A stretch of DNA of 64,000 nucleotides from Methylobacterium sp. FF17 (GCF_025813715.1 NZ_CP107532.1:1054001-1118000); one strand, 5' to 3'. Positions 1 to 9,091 are shown, counted from the stretch's first letter. Numbers and translations: made by a program. The notes: a model not told the origin generated them from the letters alone.

Positions 1-630
1 GGGGCCGGGCTCGGCCCCCGCCGCCACGGCGTAGAGCGCCAGTGCGTCGGCGTGGTCGGCGTTCATGTGCTCGACGGCGCCGGCCTCGCCCGCCACCAGG
101 GTCTCGGCGCCGGCCAGGTCCAGGCGCAGCTCGGCGGCCGTCAGCACGGCGGCCTTGGCAAAGCCTCCGTTGAGGTGTCCAGCCGTCGGCTCCAGGGCGA
201 AGAAACCGAAATCGGGAAAATCCGCGTAGAGCTTGGCCTTCGGATGCCGGGCGAGGAAGCGCGCGCGGGCACGCGGCTCGGTGGTCCGCGCCACGCGCCC
301 CGTCACGGTCAGGCGCGGATGGGCCAGCGGGTCGCCCTTGCCGCCGGCGCTGAACAGCAGCGAGGCGCGCGGGTCGGCGAGCAGGTTGCGGGTGTGGGCC
401 GAGAGCCGCGAGAGCAGCATCAGCGGCGTGCCGTCCGCGTCGGTGGCGATGGTCACCAGCGAGACGAAGGGGGTGCCGTCCTCCGGGTCGAGGGTGGCCA
501 GCGCCCCGGAGCGGATCGTGCGCAGGAGGTGGCGCGCCAGGCCGATCGCGTCGAACGGCGCCTCCGCCGCCGGCAGCGGCACCGCCGGCCCGCGCCGCTC
601 CGGCCCGGAATTGGTCTCGGCCTCACCCAT
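1..630 (-). CDS. HugZ-like pyridoxamine-phosphate-oxidase-fold protein (partial)
   Basis: The frame opens with ATG at 630 and stays open for 210 codons to the left edge, so the C-terminus is missing. The first ~150 residues form a split-barrel of the PNPOx type (for example GALATLDPEDGTPFVSLV). They are followed by a DUF2470-like region with the motif HMNADHAD near residues 188-195. This two-domain layout is that of HugZ/heme-utilisation proteins and of general FMN-binding split-barrel proteins. The substrate (heme or a flavin partner) cannot be told from the sequence. It is divergent from chvI, where rhizobia often carry pckA instead. Confidence 0.8.
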   Translation of the reverse strand, partial: MGEAETNSGPERRGPAVPLPAAEAPFDAIGLARHLLRTIRSGALATLDPEDGTPFVSLVTIATDADGTPLMLLSRLSAHTRNLLADPRASLLFSAGGKGDPLAHPRLTVTGRVARTTEPRARARFLARHPKAKLYADFPDFGFFALEPTAGHLNGGFAKAAVLTAAELRLDLAGAETLVAGEAGAVEHMNADHADALALYAVAAGAEPGP

Positions 631-971
631 GAACGTCTCCCCCTCGGCGCTTCCTGCGCGGCGCTCAGGCCGCGTTCAGCGAGGAGATCATAGCGAGGAA
701 ACGGGGCTCAGCACGAGGGCGCGGGAGTGCGGCCCGTTCGCCTCAGTCAAGCGCCAAACGGACAAACGCGCGACGTCGCTCGCTTTTATCGCACATTGGG
801 ATTACAGAGCCTGACTCTCCGCGCGAACGCGGCCCGTTCTCCGGCACGGCCGCCACCGCGTTTTTGCCGCTCCCCGGCCCGCCATCCCCAACGGCGAACC
901 GGGGTGGGATGCGGAGGGGTGGGCGCCATCAGACGTCCGCCGAGCCGCCTTCCGAGCAACAGGATACGCGC
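631..971. promoter_or_regulatory. Divergent intergenic region between the HugZ-like gene and chvI
   Basis: These 341 bases contain no convincing gene. The least GC-rich part is about 755-815, which is where promoters for the two divergent genes would be expected. No clear operator was identified by eye. Confidence 0.4.
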
Positions 972-1682
972 ATGCCGACCATCGCCCTCGTGGACGACGA
1001 CCGAAACATCCTCACCTCCGTCTCGATCGCGCTGGAGACGGAAGGCTACCGCATCCAGACCTACACAGACGGCGCCTCGGCGCTGGACGGCCTGAAGCAT
1101 TCCCCGCCCGATCTCGCGATCTTCGACATCAAGATGCCGCGCATGGACGGGATGGAGCTTCTCAGGCGTCTGCGGCAGAAATCCGACCTTCCGGTGATCT
1201 TCCTGACCTCGAAGGACGAGGAGATCGACGAGTTGTTCGGCCTCAAGATGGGCGCGGACGACTTCATCCATAAGCCGTTCTCGCAGCGCCTGCTGGTCGA
1301 GCGCGTGAAGGCGGTGCTGCGCCGCTTCGCCCCGAAGGACGGCCCCGGTGCGGCCGCCCGCGAGGCGGATGCCGCCGCCCGCTCTCTGGAGCGCGGCCTG
1401 CTGATGATGGACCCCGAGCGCCACACCTGCACCTGGAAGGGCGAGCCCGTGACCCTGACGGTGACGGAATTCCTGATCCTGCAGGCGCTCGCCCACCGCC
1501 CCGGCGTCGTGAAGAGCCGCAACGCCCTGATGGACGCGGCCTACGACGACCAGGTCTACGTGGACGACCGCACCATCGACAGCCACATCAAGCGGCTGCG
1601 CAAGAAGTTCAAGGTCACCGACACCAACTTCGACATGATCGAGACGCTCTACGGCGTCGGCTACCGCTTCAAGGAAGGCTAG
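972..1682 (+). CDS. chvI: ChvI-type two-component response regulator
   Basis: A 236-residue OmpR-family regulator. The receiver domain occupies residues 1-120, with acidic pocket VDDD at 7-10, phospho-acceptor D52 in FDIKMP, and K101 in HKPF. The C-terminal winged helix covers about 135-236 and ends [12 protein letters not shown]. The sequence is very close to the ChvI/ExoI consensus of Hyphomicrobiales. ChvI is activated by the kinase encoded just downstream and controls acid, envelope and host-associated genes. The ATG at 972 was chosen because residues before it do not belong to the family; a longer in-frame extension is possible but unlikely. Confidence 0.95.
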   Translation: MPTIALVDDDRNILTSVSIALETEGYRIQTYTDGASALDGLKHSPPDLAIFDIKMPRMDGMELLRRLRQKSDLPVIFLTSKDEEIDELFGLKMGADDFIHKPFSQRLLVERVKAVLRRFAPKDGPGAAAREADAAARSLERGLLMMDPERHTCTWKGEPVTLTVTEFLILQALAHRPGVVKSRNALMDAAYDDQVYVDDRTIDSHIKRLRKKFKVTDTNFDMIETLYGVGYRFKEG

Positions 1683-1731
1683 GGCTGCGCCCCTCGCCGC
1701 CGCCTGCGTTTCCCTTCACACCCGGACGATC

Positions 1732-3480
1732 GTGGCCAGCACAGACCAAGCCGAGATTCCGCCGCGCGGCATGCTGAACTGGCCGCGTCAGATCTGGAAT
1801 GGAATCGGCCAGCGCGCCTCGTCGAGCCTGACGCGGCGCATCGTCGTCCTCAATCTCGTCGGGCTCATCGCCCTGCTGTTCGGCTTCCTCTACCTGAACC
1901 AGTTCCGGCAGGGGCTGATCCAGGCGCGGGTGCAGAGCCTGCTGATCCAGGGCGAGATCATCGCGGGCGCCATCGCGTCCTCGGCCTCCGTCGAGACCGA
2001 CGCGATCCGGATCGACCCGGACCAGCTCCTCCAGCTTCAGGCCGGCGAGGGCGAGGACAAGCCCTCCCCCCTCACCTTCTCCCTCAACCCCGAGCGGGTG
2101 GCGCCCCTCCTGCGCCGCCTGATCACGCCCACCGGCAACCGCGCCCGCATCTACGACCAGGATGGCGGCCTCCTGTTCGACACCCGCACCCTCTCGGCGC
2201 GGGGCGAGATGAACCGGAGCGACCCGGACGTCCGGCCGCGCAAGCGCACCGTCCTGGAGCAGATCTGGGATTTCGTGCAGGCGCGGTTCGGCGGACGGGC
2301 GGACGCGCCCGGCGCCGCGGAGGAGGTCGGCCCGGCGAGCGGGCACGGCCTCAAGGAAGTGCAGGTCGCGCTCGGCGGCGCACGCGGCACCATCGTACGC
2401 CGCAACCCGGCCGGTGAAACCATCGTCTCCGTGGCGGTGCCGATCCAGCGCGGCAATTCCGTGCGCGGCGCCCTGATGCTGTCGACGCAAGGGGGCGACA
2501 TCGACCGGGTCATCGCCTCGGAGCGGTTCGGCCTGCTCCAGGTCTTCCTCATCGCCGCCGCCGTGATGCTGGTCCTGTCGATCCTGCTCGCCGGCGCCAT
2601 CGCGGGCCCGGTGCGGCGCCTCGCGGATGCCGCCGAGAAGGTGCGGCTCGGCATCAAGTCCCGCGAGGAGATCCCGGACTTCACGGGCCGTACCGACGAG
2701 ATCGGCCATCTCTCGGGAGCGCTCCGGGACATGACCCAGGCCCTCTATCGCCGCATCGACGCCATCGAGAGCTTCGCGGCCGATGTCAGTCACGAATTGA
2801 AGAACCCGCTGACGTCGCTCCGCAGCGCCGTCGAGACGCTGCCGCTGGCGAAATCCGATGATTCGCGGAGCCGGCTGCTGGCCATCATCCAGCACGACGT
2901 GAAGCGCCTCGACCGGCTGATCTCGGACATCTCCGACGCCTCGCGCCTCGACGCCGAACTCGCCCGCGCCGAGGCCCGGCGCGTCGACATGCGCAAGCTC
3001 ATGACCACGGTGGTCTCGGTCGCCAACGAGCGCCGGCGCGCCAAGGATGCGCCGATCCAGTTCGACGTGGACACGGCCGCCGGCGAGGTGGACGCGCCCT
3101 TCACGATCTTCGGCCATGACAGCCGGCTCGGGCAGGTGGTGAACAACCTCCTCGACAATGCCCGCTCGTTCTCGCCCCCCGACGCCAAGGTGCGGGTCGC
3201 CCTGCGGCGGGTGCGCAACGATGTCGAACTCATCGTGGAGGACGAGGGCCCCGGCATTCCGGAGCATGCTCTGGAGCGGATCTTCGAGCGCTTCTACACC
3301 GACCGTCCGGAGCAGGGCTTCGGCCAGAATTCCGGCCTCGGGCTCTCGATCTCGCGCCAGATCGTCCAGGCCCATCGCGGCACGATCCGGGCCGAGAACC
3401 GGCCCGGCCCGGCGGACGAGGAGGGTGAGCCGACCGTGCGCGGCGCCCGCTTCATCGTGCGCCTGCCGGCGGCTCGCTAG
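1732..3480 (+). CDS. chvG: ChvG-type membrane sensor histidine kinase
   Basis: A 582-residue sensor kinase starting at GTG 1732. Two membrane segments (about 38-56 and 270-291) flank a periplasmic sensor domain; a HAMP linker follows at about 290-345. The H-box SHELKNPLTSLRS carries the phospho-acceptor H354. The ATPase domain shows the N-box around NNLLDNARS, the G1 motif VEDEGPGIP and the G2 motif GLGLSISRQ. It lies 50 bases after chvI and is followed 8 bases later by hprK, suggesting one transcript. In the family it senses acid or envelope state, held in check by periplasmic ExoR, which is not in this window. Confidence 0.95.
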   Translation: MASTDQAEIPPRGMLNWPRQIWNGIGQRASSSLTRRIVVLNLVGLIALLFGFLYLNQFRQGLIQARVQSLLIQGEIIAGAIASSASVETDAIRIDPDQLLQLQAGEGEDKPSPLTFSLNPERVAPLLRRLITPTGNRARIYDQDGGLLFDTRTLSARGEMNRSDPDVRPRKRTVLEQIWDFVQARFGGRADAPGAAEEVGPASGHGLKEVQVALGGARGTIVRRNPAGETIVSVAVPIQRGNSVRGALMLSTQGGDIDRVIASERFGLLQVFLIAAAVMLVLSILLAGAIAGPVRRLADAAEKVRLGIKSREEIPDFTGRTDEIGHLSGALRDMTQALYRRIDAIESFAADVSHELKNPLTSLRSAVETLPLAKSDDSRSRLLAIIQHDVKRLDRLISDISDASRLDAELARAEARRVDMRKLMTTVVSVANERRRAKDAPIQFDVDTAAGEVDAPFTIFGHDSRLGQVVNNLLDNARSFSPPDAKVRVALRRVRNDVELIVEDEGPGIPEHALERIFERFYTDRPEQGFGQNSGLGLSISRQIVQAHRGTIRAENRPGPADEEGEPTVRGARFIVRLPAAR

Positions 3481-3488
3481 ACCGGCCC

Positions 3489-4010
3489 GTGTCCGCCCCG
3501 GCACGCGACGCGATCTGGATCCACGCCAGCTGCATCGCCATCGCGGGGGCCGGCATCCTGATCCGTGGGGCCTCGGGCGCCGGCAAATCGACGCTGGCGC
3601 TCCTCATCCTCGACCGGGCCGCCCTGACGGATCGTTCGGCCGGGCTCGTCGGGGACGACCGCATCGGGCTGACCCGCCTCGGCGACACCATCCTCGCTCG
3701 ACCGCATCCGGCGCTGGGCGCGCGCATCGAGGTGCGGGGGGTCGGCCTCCTCGAGGCGACCGCCGCCTCCGGCTCGGCGCCCCTCCGCCTCGTGGTCGAT
3801 CTGGTGGCTGCGCGGCCCCGCCTGCCCGACGCCCCGATGACGGGGATAGACCTCCTCGGGCTCCCCCTACCCGGGCTCACGCTCGATCCCGCGACCCTTC
3901 GGTCCGGCCTCGCCCCGCGCCTCGTCCTCGACGCGCTGGCGGCGTGTCAGGGCGTGACAGGCGGGACGGATGGTTCGGTCCTGAGGTTTCCGAAGCCGTC
4001 GGAACCGTAG
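3489..4010 (+). CDS. hprK: HPr kinase/phosphorylase (short alphaproteobacterial type)
   Basis: A 173-residue protein from GTG 3489 that corresponds only to the C-terminal catalytic domain of Firmicute HprK, as is usual in Alphaproteobacteria. The Walker A motif GASGAGKS is at residues 27-34, followed by GDDRIGL and the region around GARIEVRGVGLLE, which matches the HprK signature. It phosphorylates HPr on a regulatory serine (S64 of the HPr encoded downstream). Its position between chvG and the EIIA gene is the conserved regulatory-PTS arrangement. Confidence 0.92.
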   Translation: MSAPARDAIWIHASCIAIAGAGILIRGASGAGKSTLALLILDRAALTDRSAGLVGDDRIGLTRLGDTILARPHPALGARIEVRGVGLLEATAASGSAPLRLVVDLVAARPRLPDAPMTGIDLLGLPLPGLTLDPATLRSGLAPRLVLDALAACQGVTGGTDGSVLRFPKPSEP

Positions 4011-4136
4011 CGCCGGGGCCACCACCGTGGCATGATCATGACGTTCGGGCATACAAAATGCCGCAATTATCTTGCGTTAGACCTTGCGGTGCACAAAATG
4101 GCGGCTCCGCTCACAGGGGCGTTGGAACCCGCGTCG

Positions 4137-4538
4137 ATGATAGGAATGGTGCTCGTCACCCACGGCCTGCTGGCGACGGAGTTCAAGGCTGCCCTTGAAC
4201 ACGTCGTCGGCCCGCAGAAGCAGATCGAGACCATCACCATCGGTCCCGAGGACGATATGGAGTTGCGCCGGCTCGACATCATGACGGCGGTGGGCCGGGT
4301 CAACACCGGCAAGGGCGTCGTCGTGCTCACCGACATGTTCGGGGGCACGCCCTCGAACCTCGCCCTCTCGTGCATGACCGGGGGGCAGGTCGAGGTGGTG
4401 GCCGGCATCAACCTGCCGATGCTGATCAAGCTCGCCAGCGTGCGCGATGCCGAGCCCCTCGGCGACGCCGTGCTGCACGCGCAGGAGGCGGGACGGAAAT
4501 ACATCAACGTCGCGTCGCGCGTGCTCGCCGGCAAATAG
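4137..4538 (+). CDS. PTS EIIA component, mannose type (regulatory PTS)
   Basis: A 133-residue protein, the normal length for the family. The active-site histidine is H9 in MVLVTHG, and the motif LTDMFGGTPSN is typical of mannose-type EIIA. The ATG at 4137 starts exactly at the conserved N-terminus; an upstream in-frame ATG at 4032 would add residues not seen in the family. There is no sugar-transport EIIB/EIIC nearby, so this belongs to a regulatory phosphorelay (HPr to EIIA), often called PtsM or ManX in rhizobia. Confidence 0.93.
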   Translation: MIGMVLVTHGLLATEFKAALEHVVGPQKQIETITIGPEDDMELRRLDIMTAVGRVNTGKGVVVLTDMFGGTPSNLALSCMTGGQVEVVAGINLPMLIKLASVRDAEPLGDAVLHAQEAGRKYINVASRVLAGK

Positions 4539-4643
4539 TCTTCCTTCCCCTCCCGCCACGGCTTACAGGCAATCCGAGGCCCGGTTCGACGCGGGGCCGC
4601 GCGAGGCGGCGCGAACACGCCAGCGAGGGGATGGCCGACGCCC

Positions 4644-4967
4644 ATGAGCCACGACGAGTACGACACCGACGACACCCTGCCGCCGGTGCCCGAGGGCGGG
4701 CTGATCCAGGTGCTCCCCATCATCAACCGGCGCGGCCTGCATGCGCGGGCCTCGGCGAAATTCGTCCAGACGGTGGAGCGCTTCGACGCCGCCGTCACCG
4801 TGACCCGCTCGGGGGAGACCGTCGGGGGGCGCTCGATCATGGGCCTGCTGACGCTCGGCGCGGCGCGGGGCACCTCCATCGCGGTCGTGGCCTCCGGCAG
4901 CGATGCCGAGGCCTGCATGCAGGCGATCACCGACCTCCTCGCCAACAAGTTCGGCGAGGACGAGTAG
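4644..4967 (+). CDS. ptsH: HPr phosphocarrier protein
   Basis: A 107-residue HPr. The active-site histidine is H33 in NRRGLHARAS and the HprK target serine is S64 in GGRSIMGLL. An acidic N-terminal extension of about 19 residues precedes the conserved domain, which is common in Alphaproteobacteria. The gene follows the EIIA gene by 105 bases and ends 7 bases before the stop of the convergent gene. Neither EI-Ntr (PtsP) nor a sugar permease is encoded here, so the phosphate donor must come from elsewhere. Confidence 0.95.
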   Translation: MSHDEYDTDDTLPPVPEGGLIQVLPIINRRGLHARASAKFVQTVERFDAAVTVTRSGETVGGRSIMGLLTLGAARGTSIAVVASGSDAEACMQAITDLLANKFGEDE

Positions 4968-4974
4968 GACCGGA

Positions 4975-5841
4975 TCAGGCCGAACGCTCGACCCGCGGCA
5001 CCACCGGCTCCCTGGCCGCGTGGTGCCAGAGTACGGCCTGGGCTCCGTTGCCGAGGGTCACGGACGCGGCGACCACCGCGCCCGCGCGGCGGGTCAGCGC
5101 CACCGTGACCTGCCGGCGCTGCGCGAACAGGCGTGTCACCCGGCGCACCATCGCGACCGCCGACGGATCGCCGAGGATGGGCGCCGCCGAGACCTCGGCA
5201 TCGAGGGCGAGGAACGCCTCCACGGCCTCGGGAACGCGCTGCGGGTCGCTGATCCGCTCGATCGTGGTCGCGGACGGGGCGTGGACCGGGCGCACGCCGA
5301 CGAGGCTGTGCGTAGGGATGCCGCCGCGCGGGGCCACGGCCCGGAGGCGTGGGGCGGTGGTCCGGGACGTGGGCTCGGTAACGAGATCGAGGGCGAATCG
5401 CGGCCGCGCCTCTCCCAGGCGCGCGACCAGCGCCTCGCGCACGGCGGCCTCGTGGCCGGACGCGATGGTCGGAGCGACGGCCGTCCCGAAGGGCTGCCAG
5501 ACCACGATCCGACCCCGGCCCCACAGGGAATGCGGCAGGGCGAGCGGCACCACGGCCTCCAGGCGCTCATGGCCACTGCCGTCGGCCCAAGCCAGGGCGA
5601 AGACGAGCTCGCGCCCGCCCGCCTGATGCTCGGCGGCCGGCAGCAGGTAGTCGGGATCGGCATGGATCGGGTCCGCGACGCCGGCGCGAACGAGGAGGGC
5701 GCGCCAAGCCGAAATCTCGCCCGCGCCGACGGCCGAGGCCGTTCGGAGGTCGACACGCCACGTCACGGGAGCGGCGGCGTCTCCGGTGCGGCCGGCCGCA
5801 GCCGTCACGCCGCCCGCGATCACCGTGAAGGGTTGTCTCAT
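4975..5841 (-). CDS. GNAT-fold / CelD-like hypothetical protein
   Basis: A 288-residue protein that I recognise only by general pattern. The segment WRALLVRAGVADPIHADPDYL, then strands such as ELVFALAWADG and LEAVVPLALP, and the later part with VTVALTRRAGAVVAASVTL resemble the BioF2-like/CelD acetyltransferase fold. It is shorter than typical CelD proteins (about 350-400) and appears to lack the usual C-terminal half of the acceptor site, so activity is uncertain. It is convergent with ptsH and lies 111 bases downstream of the CobW-family gene on the same strand. Confidence 0.55.
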   Translation of the reverse strand: MRQPFTVIAGGVTAAAGRTGDAAAPVTWRVDLRTASAVGAGEISAWRALLVRAGVADPIHADPDYLLPAAEHQAGGRELVFALAWADGSGHERLEAVVPLALPHSLWGRGRIVVWQPFGTAVAPTIASGHEAAVREALVARLGEARPRFALDLVTEPTSRTTAPRLRAVAPRGGIPTHSLVGVRPVHAPSATTIERISDPQRVPEAVEAFLALDAEVSAAPILGDPSAVAMVRRVTRLFAQRRQVTVALTRRAGAVVAASVTLGNGAQAVLWHHAAREPVVPRVERSA

Positions 5842-5952
5842 CGTTCTCGATCCGATCCCGCTTTTGTCCCGATCCGGGACGCTTGCGCGCCCTGGGGCGC
5901 CCGTTGGGGGTCGGGTCTCAAGATCGGTGCCGGCCCGGCGGTCGGCGTTCCC

Positions 5953-7083
5953 TCAGCCGCCCGGGATGGCGAGGGGGTTGTCGGTGAGCGCCGCCGCGTC
6001 GGGGCCGTCGACGCGCGGGCGACCGAGGAAGGCATCCCAAAGCCGCGCCACGAAGGCCGGGTCGAGGTCCCGCACGATGAGGACGAGGCGCGAGCGGTGG
6101 TCCGCGTCCGGCCAGGCATCGAGGTGAACGGGCGCGTGAACGACGTGCTGAACGCCGTGCACCACCTGCGGCCGGTCCGGCGCGTCGGCCAGCGCCACCA
6201 GCCCCTTGAGGCGCAGGAGGTTGGGGCCGTGATTGGCCCGCAGCAGATCGAGGAACATCTCGAAGGCCGCGCGCGGGACCGGTGCGTCGCTGGTCAGGCT
6301 GAACGCCCGGATCGCGGCGTCGTGCCGGTTCACATCGTGGTGGTGACCGTGGTGATGCCCATGCGCATGGTCGTGCGCATGATCATGTCCTTGCGCCGCA
6401 CGCTCCTCGGCACCGAGCCAGTCGCGGACATCCGCGCCCTTGCCCGCGAGGCCGAACAGCCCGCCCAGCAGCGCGCTCGGCTCCACCGAGGCGGAATGGA
6501 TCGGCGCGGCCGGGTTCAGGGCCCGAAGGCGCGCCTCCAGGCTCGTGCCGTCATCGTCGGCGAGATCCCGCTTGCCGAGGACGAGGTGGTCGGCCACGGC
6601 CACCTGCCGCACCGCCTCCGGATGGTTGTCGAGGGTGGAGACCCCGTTCACCGCATCCACCACGGTGACCACGCCCTGCAGCCGGTACCGGATGACGAGG
6701 TAGGGATGGTAGATCAGCGCGTGCAGGATCGGGGCGGGGTCGGCGAGCCCGGTGGTCTCGATCACCACCCGGCGGAACGGCTGGATGCGGCCGTTGTCGC
6801 GCTTGCGCAGGAGATCTTCCAGGGTGGCGATGAGGTCGCCGCGCACGGTGCAGCACAGGCAGCCCGCGCCGAGTAGCACCATATCCTCGTCGATGGTCTC
6901 GATGAGGAGGTGGTCGAGGCCGATCTCGCCGAACTCGTTGACGATCACCACGGTGTCGGCGAGCGCCGGATCGCGCAGCATCCGGTTCAGCAGGGTGGTC
7001 TTGCCCGCCCCGAGAAAGCCGGTGAGGACCGTGAGCGGGATCGGCTCGGGCGCGCGGGGATTGGGCGGGGAGAGGTCGGTCAT
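5953..7083 (-). CDS. CobW/COG0523 GTPase, probable zinc metallochaperone
   Basis: A 376-residue G3E GTPase. Walker A GFLGAGKTT is at 22-30, the metal-binding CLCC motif at C75-C78, and a GKRD base-recognition motif near 170. A strongly histidine-rich linker spans 233-254 (HDHAHDHAHGHHHGHHH), followed by the CobW C-terminal domain. This form is typical of zinc-deficiency chaperones (ZigA/YeiR-like) rather than of CobW in cobalamin synthesis. cobS/cobT lie 15 kb away, so cobalt use cannot be excluded. A Zur-like site lies 48 bases upstream. Confidence 0.88.
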   Translation of the reverse strand: MTDLSPPNPRAPEPIPLTVLTGFLGAGKTTLLNRMLRDPALADTVVIVNEFGEIGLDHLLIETIDEDMVLLGAGCLCCTVRGDLIATLEDLLRKRDNGRIQPFRRVVIETTGLADPAPILHALIYHPYLVIRYRLQGVVTVVDAVNGVSTLDNHPEAVRQVAVADHLVLGKRDLADDDGTSLEARLRALNPAAPIHSASVEPSALLGGLFGLAGKGADVRDWLGAEERAAQGHDHAHDHAHGHHHGHHHDVNRHDAAIRAFSLTSDAPVPRAAFEMFLDLLRANHGPNLLRLKGLVALADAPDRPQVVHGVQHVVHAPVHLDAWPDADHRSRLVLIVRDLDPAFVARLWDAFLGRPRVDGPDAAALTDNPLAIPGG

Positions 7084-7130
7084 GCCCCAGGCCTAGCGCG
7101 ACCGGCCGCTCCGCTCAATCCATCGTCGAT

Positions 7131-7144
7131 GTTATAACGTTACT
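7131..7144. promoter_or_regulatory. Candidate Zur operator upstream of the CobW-family gene
   Basis: The AT-rich sequence GTTATAACGTTACT stands out in a very GC-rich stretch, 48 bases before the start codon of the COG0523 gene and in the 77-base gap after the carboxypeptidase gene. The first half, GTTATA, matches the half-site of the alphaproteobacterial Zur box (GTTATA-n-TATAAC) as I recall it; the second half matches only partly. It could also simply be a promoter element. Confidence 0.35.
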
Positions 7145-7160
7145 CTATCCTGCGCCCGGC

Positions 7161-8747
7161 TCATTCGTCGGCCTGAGCGCGCCCGTTCGCCCGGGTGGAT
7201 TTCTCGACTTTGGCGACGGGTTTCGCCGCCTTGGACTCCGTCTTCCGCGGCTCGGCCTTCGCTTCGGGCTTGGAGTTCGGCTTGGCCGAGGCCCTGGGCG
7301 CCGCCGGGGCCGGCTTCTTGACCGCTCCCACCTTGAGCTTCGGCGCCCCCTCCATCACGGGCGTGGACTCGGACGAAGCGTAGGCGCTGGCGGTGCTCGG
7401 CGCGCCGGCCCTGCCCCGGGCTTGCGCCTTCTTCGGGTCGGGCTTCGAATCGGGCTTGGCGACGACCTTCGCGGCCGGCCCCTTGGCCGGCTTGGCGGCT
7501 TCCCTGGTGGCCTGGGCCGCCTCGCGCTTGGCCGCGATCGCGTCGAGCTTGGCCTTGCGGGCCTCGGCGAGCTTGGCGGCCCGCTCGGCCTTGTCGGCCT
7601 CCTCCTGCTCGTTCAGGGCGATCGCCCCCTCGGCCGGGTCGCGGCCGATCCAGACCAGGATCGGCTGCAGGGGCGCGCGGGGCGGCAGGGCGCGGTTGCG
7701 CAGGGCCGCGCTGTTCATGGTGGCGAAGGCGAGCGCGGCGGAGGGCGGGGCGGCGGCGGCCATCAGCTGCGCGTTGGCATTGTCGGCGCTGGCGCCGGCC
7801 GCTCCGGCGCTCGCCGTGATGGCGCCCTGGCCCTCGTCGACGGGCATGGGCTTGCGCCGGTCACAGATGTAGGGGCGAAGGTCCGGCGGCGCGGAGAGGT
7901 TGGAGGTCGGCAGCGCGTCGAGGGTCTGCGCGGTCCAACCGGCGCTCTGCGAGAAACCGTAATCGAACAGGTCGGAGGCCTTGAGGTCGCGCTCGCGGGC
8001 GCTCGGCTGGCCCATCACCACGGTGATGATCCGCCGGCCGTTGCGGGTGGCGCTCGCCACCACGTTGAAGCCGCCCGAGCATATGAAGCCGGTCTTCATG
8101 CCGTCCGCCCCCGCGTAGCGGCCGAGCAGCCCGTTGTGGTTGGCCATGACGGAGCGGCCGAACTGGATCGCGCTGATCGAGAACAGGGCGCGGCTCTCGG
8201 GAAAGTCGCGGATGAGGGCGCGGCCGAGGACAGCCATGTCGCGGGCCGTCGTCCATTGCCGGGCGTCGGGCAGGCCGTTGGGGTTGGTCCAGCGGCTCTC
8301 GCGCATGCCGATGCGCTGCGCGGTCTCGTTCATGATCTGGGCGAAGCCCTCGATCGAACCGCCGAGGTTCTCGCCGATCGCCCAGGCCACGTCGTTGGCC
8401 GACTTGACCATGATGATCTTGAGGGCGTTGTCGAGGGTGAGCTTGGTGCCCGGCCGGAATCCCATCTTGGAGGGCGGCTCGGCGGCCGCAGCCGGCGAGA
8501 TGGTGATCAGGGAATCGAGGGAGAGGCGGCCCTGGCGCACCATGTCGAGGGCGACGTAGGTGGTCATCAGCTTGGTGATGGAGGCCGGGAACCACGGGTC
8601 CGTGGCGGCCTGCCCGTAGATCACCTTGCCGGAATCCACTTCGACCACGAGGATCGGCGCGGTCACGGCGCCCGCCGGGGCGGCGCCCAGAACGCCCGCC
8701 GCCATCGCCAGACCCACGACGAAGCGCCTCAACAATCCGTTCGACAT
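7161..8747 (-). CDS. D-alanyl-D-alanine carboxypeptidase (penicillin-binding protein, DacA/PBP5 type)
   Basis: A 528-residue serine peptidase. A signal peptide covers residues 1-28. The three catalytic motifs are S56-I-T-K59, S116-A-N118 and K218-T-G220, all correctly spaced. The catalytic part ends near 310. Instead of a simple membrane-anchoring helix, a long tail from about 350 to 528 is rich in Lys, Ala, Pro and Glu, with a likely coiled coil around EEADKAERAAKLAEARKAKL. It trims the terminal D-Ala from peptidoglycan side chains in the periplasm. The extended tail is common in rhizobial relatives. Confidence 0.92.
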   Translation of the reverse strand: MSNGLLRRFVVGLAMAAGVLGAAPAGAVTAPILVVEVDSGKVIYGQAATDPWFPASITKLMTTYVALDMVRQGRLSLDSLITISPAAAAEPPSKMGFRPGTKLTLDNALKIIMVKSANDVAWAIGENLGGSIEGFAQIMNETAQRIGMRESRWTNPNGLPDARQWTTARDMAVLGRALIRDFPESRALFSISAIQFGRSVMANHNGLLGRYAGADGMKTGFICSGGFNVVASATRNGRRIITVVMGQPSARERDLKASDLFDYGFSQSAGWTAQTLDALPTSNLSAPPDLRPYICDRRKPMPVDEGQGAITASAGAAGASADNANAQLMAAAAPPSAALAFATMNSAALRNRALPPRAPLQPILVWIGRDPAEGAIALNEQEEADKAERAAKLAEARKAKLDAIAAKREAAQATREAAKPAKGPAAKVVAKPDSKPDPKKAQARGRAGAPSTASAYASSESTPVMEGAPKLKVGAVKKPAPAAPRASAKPNSKPEAKAEPRKTESKAAKPVAKVEKSTRANGRAQADE

Positions 8748-9091
8748 CAGGCCCGTCTCAAGAAGGTGTGCCCCGGCCCGGCCGAGTATCGGCCGGTGCG
8801 GGGAAGCCGGTCAACGGCCAAGCTTGAATCTGGTCGGCGGAGTGCCGACGGCAAGCGTGGTGCAGCCGGGCCGCGACGCGAAGGCCCATCATGAAGCGCC
8901 GTTCCATGGCAAGAGCATGGCGAACCGTCTCGCGGATGCGAGATCCCGGCGATTTCATGGTATGACCGCGCCCGGCGCATGGGCGCGCCATGGCACCGGC
9001 CCCGCGACGCGCCTATCTGCGGCGGAGCAGCCCGGCAGCGGGAATCTGGAGCGTGCGGCCGGACGGGGCGTTCGGGCGGCGCGGGAACGTG
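8748..9091. other. Gene-free divergent region between the carboxypeptidase and queE
   Basis: No gene is supported in these 344 bases. In-frame extensions of queE upstream (to 8990) lack family similarity. The region should hold promoters for both the carboxypeptidase gene and the que operon. I looked for a preQ1 riboswitch (a short hairpin followed by an A-rich tail) and saw none. Confidence 0.4.

Noticed and set aside
1669..3504. A 611-residue open frame on the minus strand opposite chvG
   Set aside because: It is antisense to a well-supported sensor kinase, has no recognisable domain and shows the Arg/Gly/Ala composition of GC-rich shadow frames.
8748..9091. A preQ1 riboswitch before queE
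   Set aside because: No short hairpin with an A-rich pseudoknot tail was found, and the class is rare in Alphaproteobacteria.
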